A DNA stretch of 5,041 nucleotides from positions 1-5,041 of the forward strand of contig CAMYMX010000314.1 of NCBI GenBank assembly GCA_947259605.1, in the 5' to 3' direction. Origin of the DNA: an uncultured Polyangiaceae bacterium (GTDB taxonomy: Bacteria > Myxococcota_A > Polyangia > Polyangiales > Houyiibacteriaceae). The number at the start of each line of letters is the position of its first letter. The first letter of the stretch is position 1. Of the stretch, positions 4,693-5,041 are shown in pieces. The notes below the pieces were generated by a model that had not been told where the DNA came from, did no database searches, and saw nothing but the letters and a program-made list of their open reading frames with translations. Position numbers and translations under genes: made by a program.

Positions 4693-4995
4693 ATGCGTTT
4701 GTTTGCCGGTCTCCTGCCCATCGGGACAACGATGAGCGCCGAGTTTCGCGGTACTGAATGTTATGTCGCCAGGGACGCGAACCGGAAAGGGCGTTTGAAG
4801 CTACTATGCTCCGCCCATATTGTGATTGGTATGGGGACGTTAGAAGCGGTTGGAATGCTCGGCGGCCAACCTCTCTCTACGGCGGTCGCGGCTGCATTGC
4901 TGTTCTGCACAATCGCTATTCTGTATGCGTTAGCGTGGTCTCGGTTTTTTGATCGAGGTCCGATTGAGACTGCCATGAGGAAAATAGCCGGATAA
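4693..4995 (+). CDS. C-terminal fragment of a DUF418/YeiB-like membrane protein
   Basis: 100 residues from ATG 4693. The last 65 read as the end of a DUF418-type (YeiB family) polytopic membrane protein: AHIVIGMGTLEAVGML (about residues 41-56), a hydrophobic helix LSTAVAAALLFCTIAILYALAW (61-82) and the conserved tail FFDRGPIETAMRKIAG, equivalent to the family's GPLExLxRxxxx ending. Family proteins are usually about 350-400 residues with around ten membrane segments; here only two remain. Residues 1-30 show no membrane character or family likeness, so homology begins near base 4790. There is no clear ribosome-binding site. Best read as a decaying 3' remnant cut at the edge of the mobile DNA; GTG 4684 and ATG 4732 are other possible starts. 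The family's function is not well established. Confidence 0.55.
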   Translation: MRLFAGLLPIGTTMSAEFRGTECYVARDANRKGRLKLLCSAHIVIGMGTLEAVGMLGGQPLSTAVAAALLFCTIAILYALAWSRFFDRGPIETAMRKIAG

Positions 4996-5041
4996 GCCCG
5001 TTGACACTTTGACGGCTCAGTGCTCGATCCTGCTGATGAGT

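Noticed and set aside
5001..5029. TTGACA as a -35 box at the right edge
   Set aside because: No -10-like hexamer occurs at 16-18 bp spacing (TCGATC at 17), and no gene start follows within the window.

Overview
The window is high-GC DNA from a Gram-negative bacterium, probably proteobacterial or deltaproteobacterial-like. Evidence for this is a Sec-exported RTX-repeat protein and an RP4/IncP-like mobilization gene set. The genus cannot be read from the sequence. The layout is a small integrative and mobilizable module set between fragments of ordinary chromosomal genes.

Left flank (1-1130, all minus strand): the N-terminal 234 residues of a secreted protein with a Cys-rich head and about 14 glycine/aspartate nonapeptide (RTX) repeats, running off the window. 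Upstream of it is the C-terminal two thirds of a DUF4442/PaaI-like hotdog protein whose N-terminus is missing. At about 1125-1140 its homology stops and a remnant of a relaxase C-terminal region (about 1125-1465, another frame) begins.

Mobile module (about 1130-4650): 1585-1629 is a 45-bp copy of the 3' half of a tRNA-Pro(UGG) gene, from anticodon loop to 3' end, without its 5' half. I read it as an integration attachment site. Next to it is a minus-strand, overlapping or tightly packed operon, in order of transcription: TraK-like oriT-binding protein, excisionase-type helix-turn-helix protein, tyrosine integrase with a full catalytic set. Divergent from it on the plus strand are a TraJ-like ribbon-helix-helix protein and a second ribbon-helix-helix protein. 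The roughly 370-bp space between traK and traJ is rich in palindromes and has GAGCTC sites about 40 bp apart. By position and content it is the best oriT candidate; the traK-oriT-traJ divergent order is that of IncP plasmids. No intact relaxase is present, so mobilization would need a relaxase in trans or from outside the window.

Right flank (about 4690-5041): the C-terminal tail of a DUF418/YeiB-like membrane protein, also lacking its N-terminal part. Two divergently oriented host-type genes have therefore both lost their 5' portions where they meet the mobile DNA. The absence of the tRNA 5' half on the left of the att core suggests a tandem or remnant arrangement, an attP, or later rearrangement, rather than a single clean insertion.
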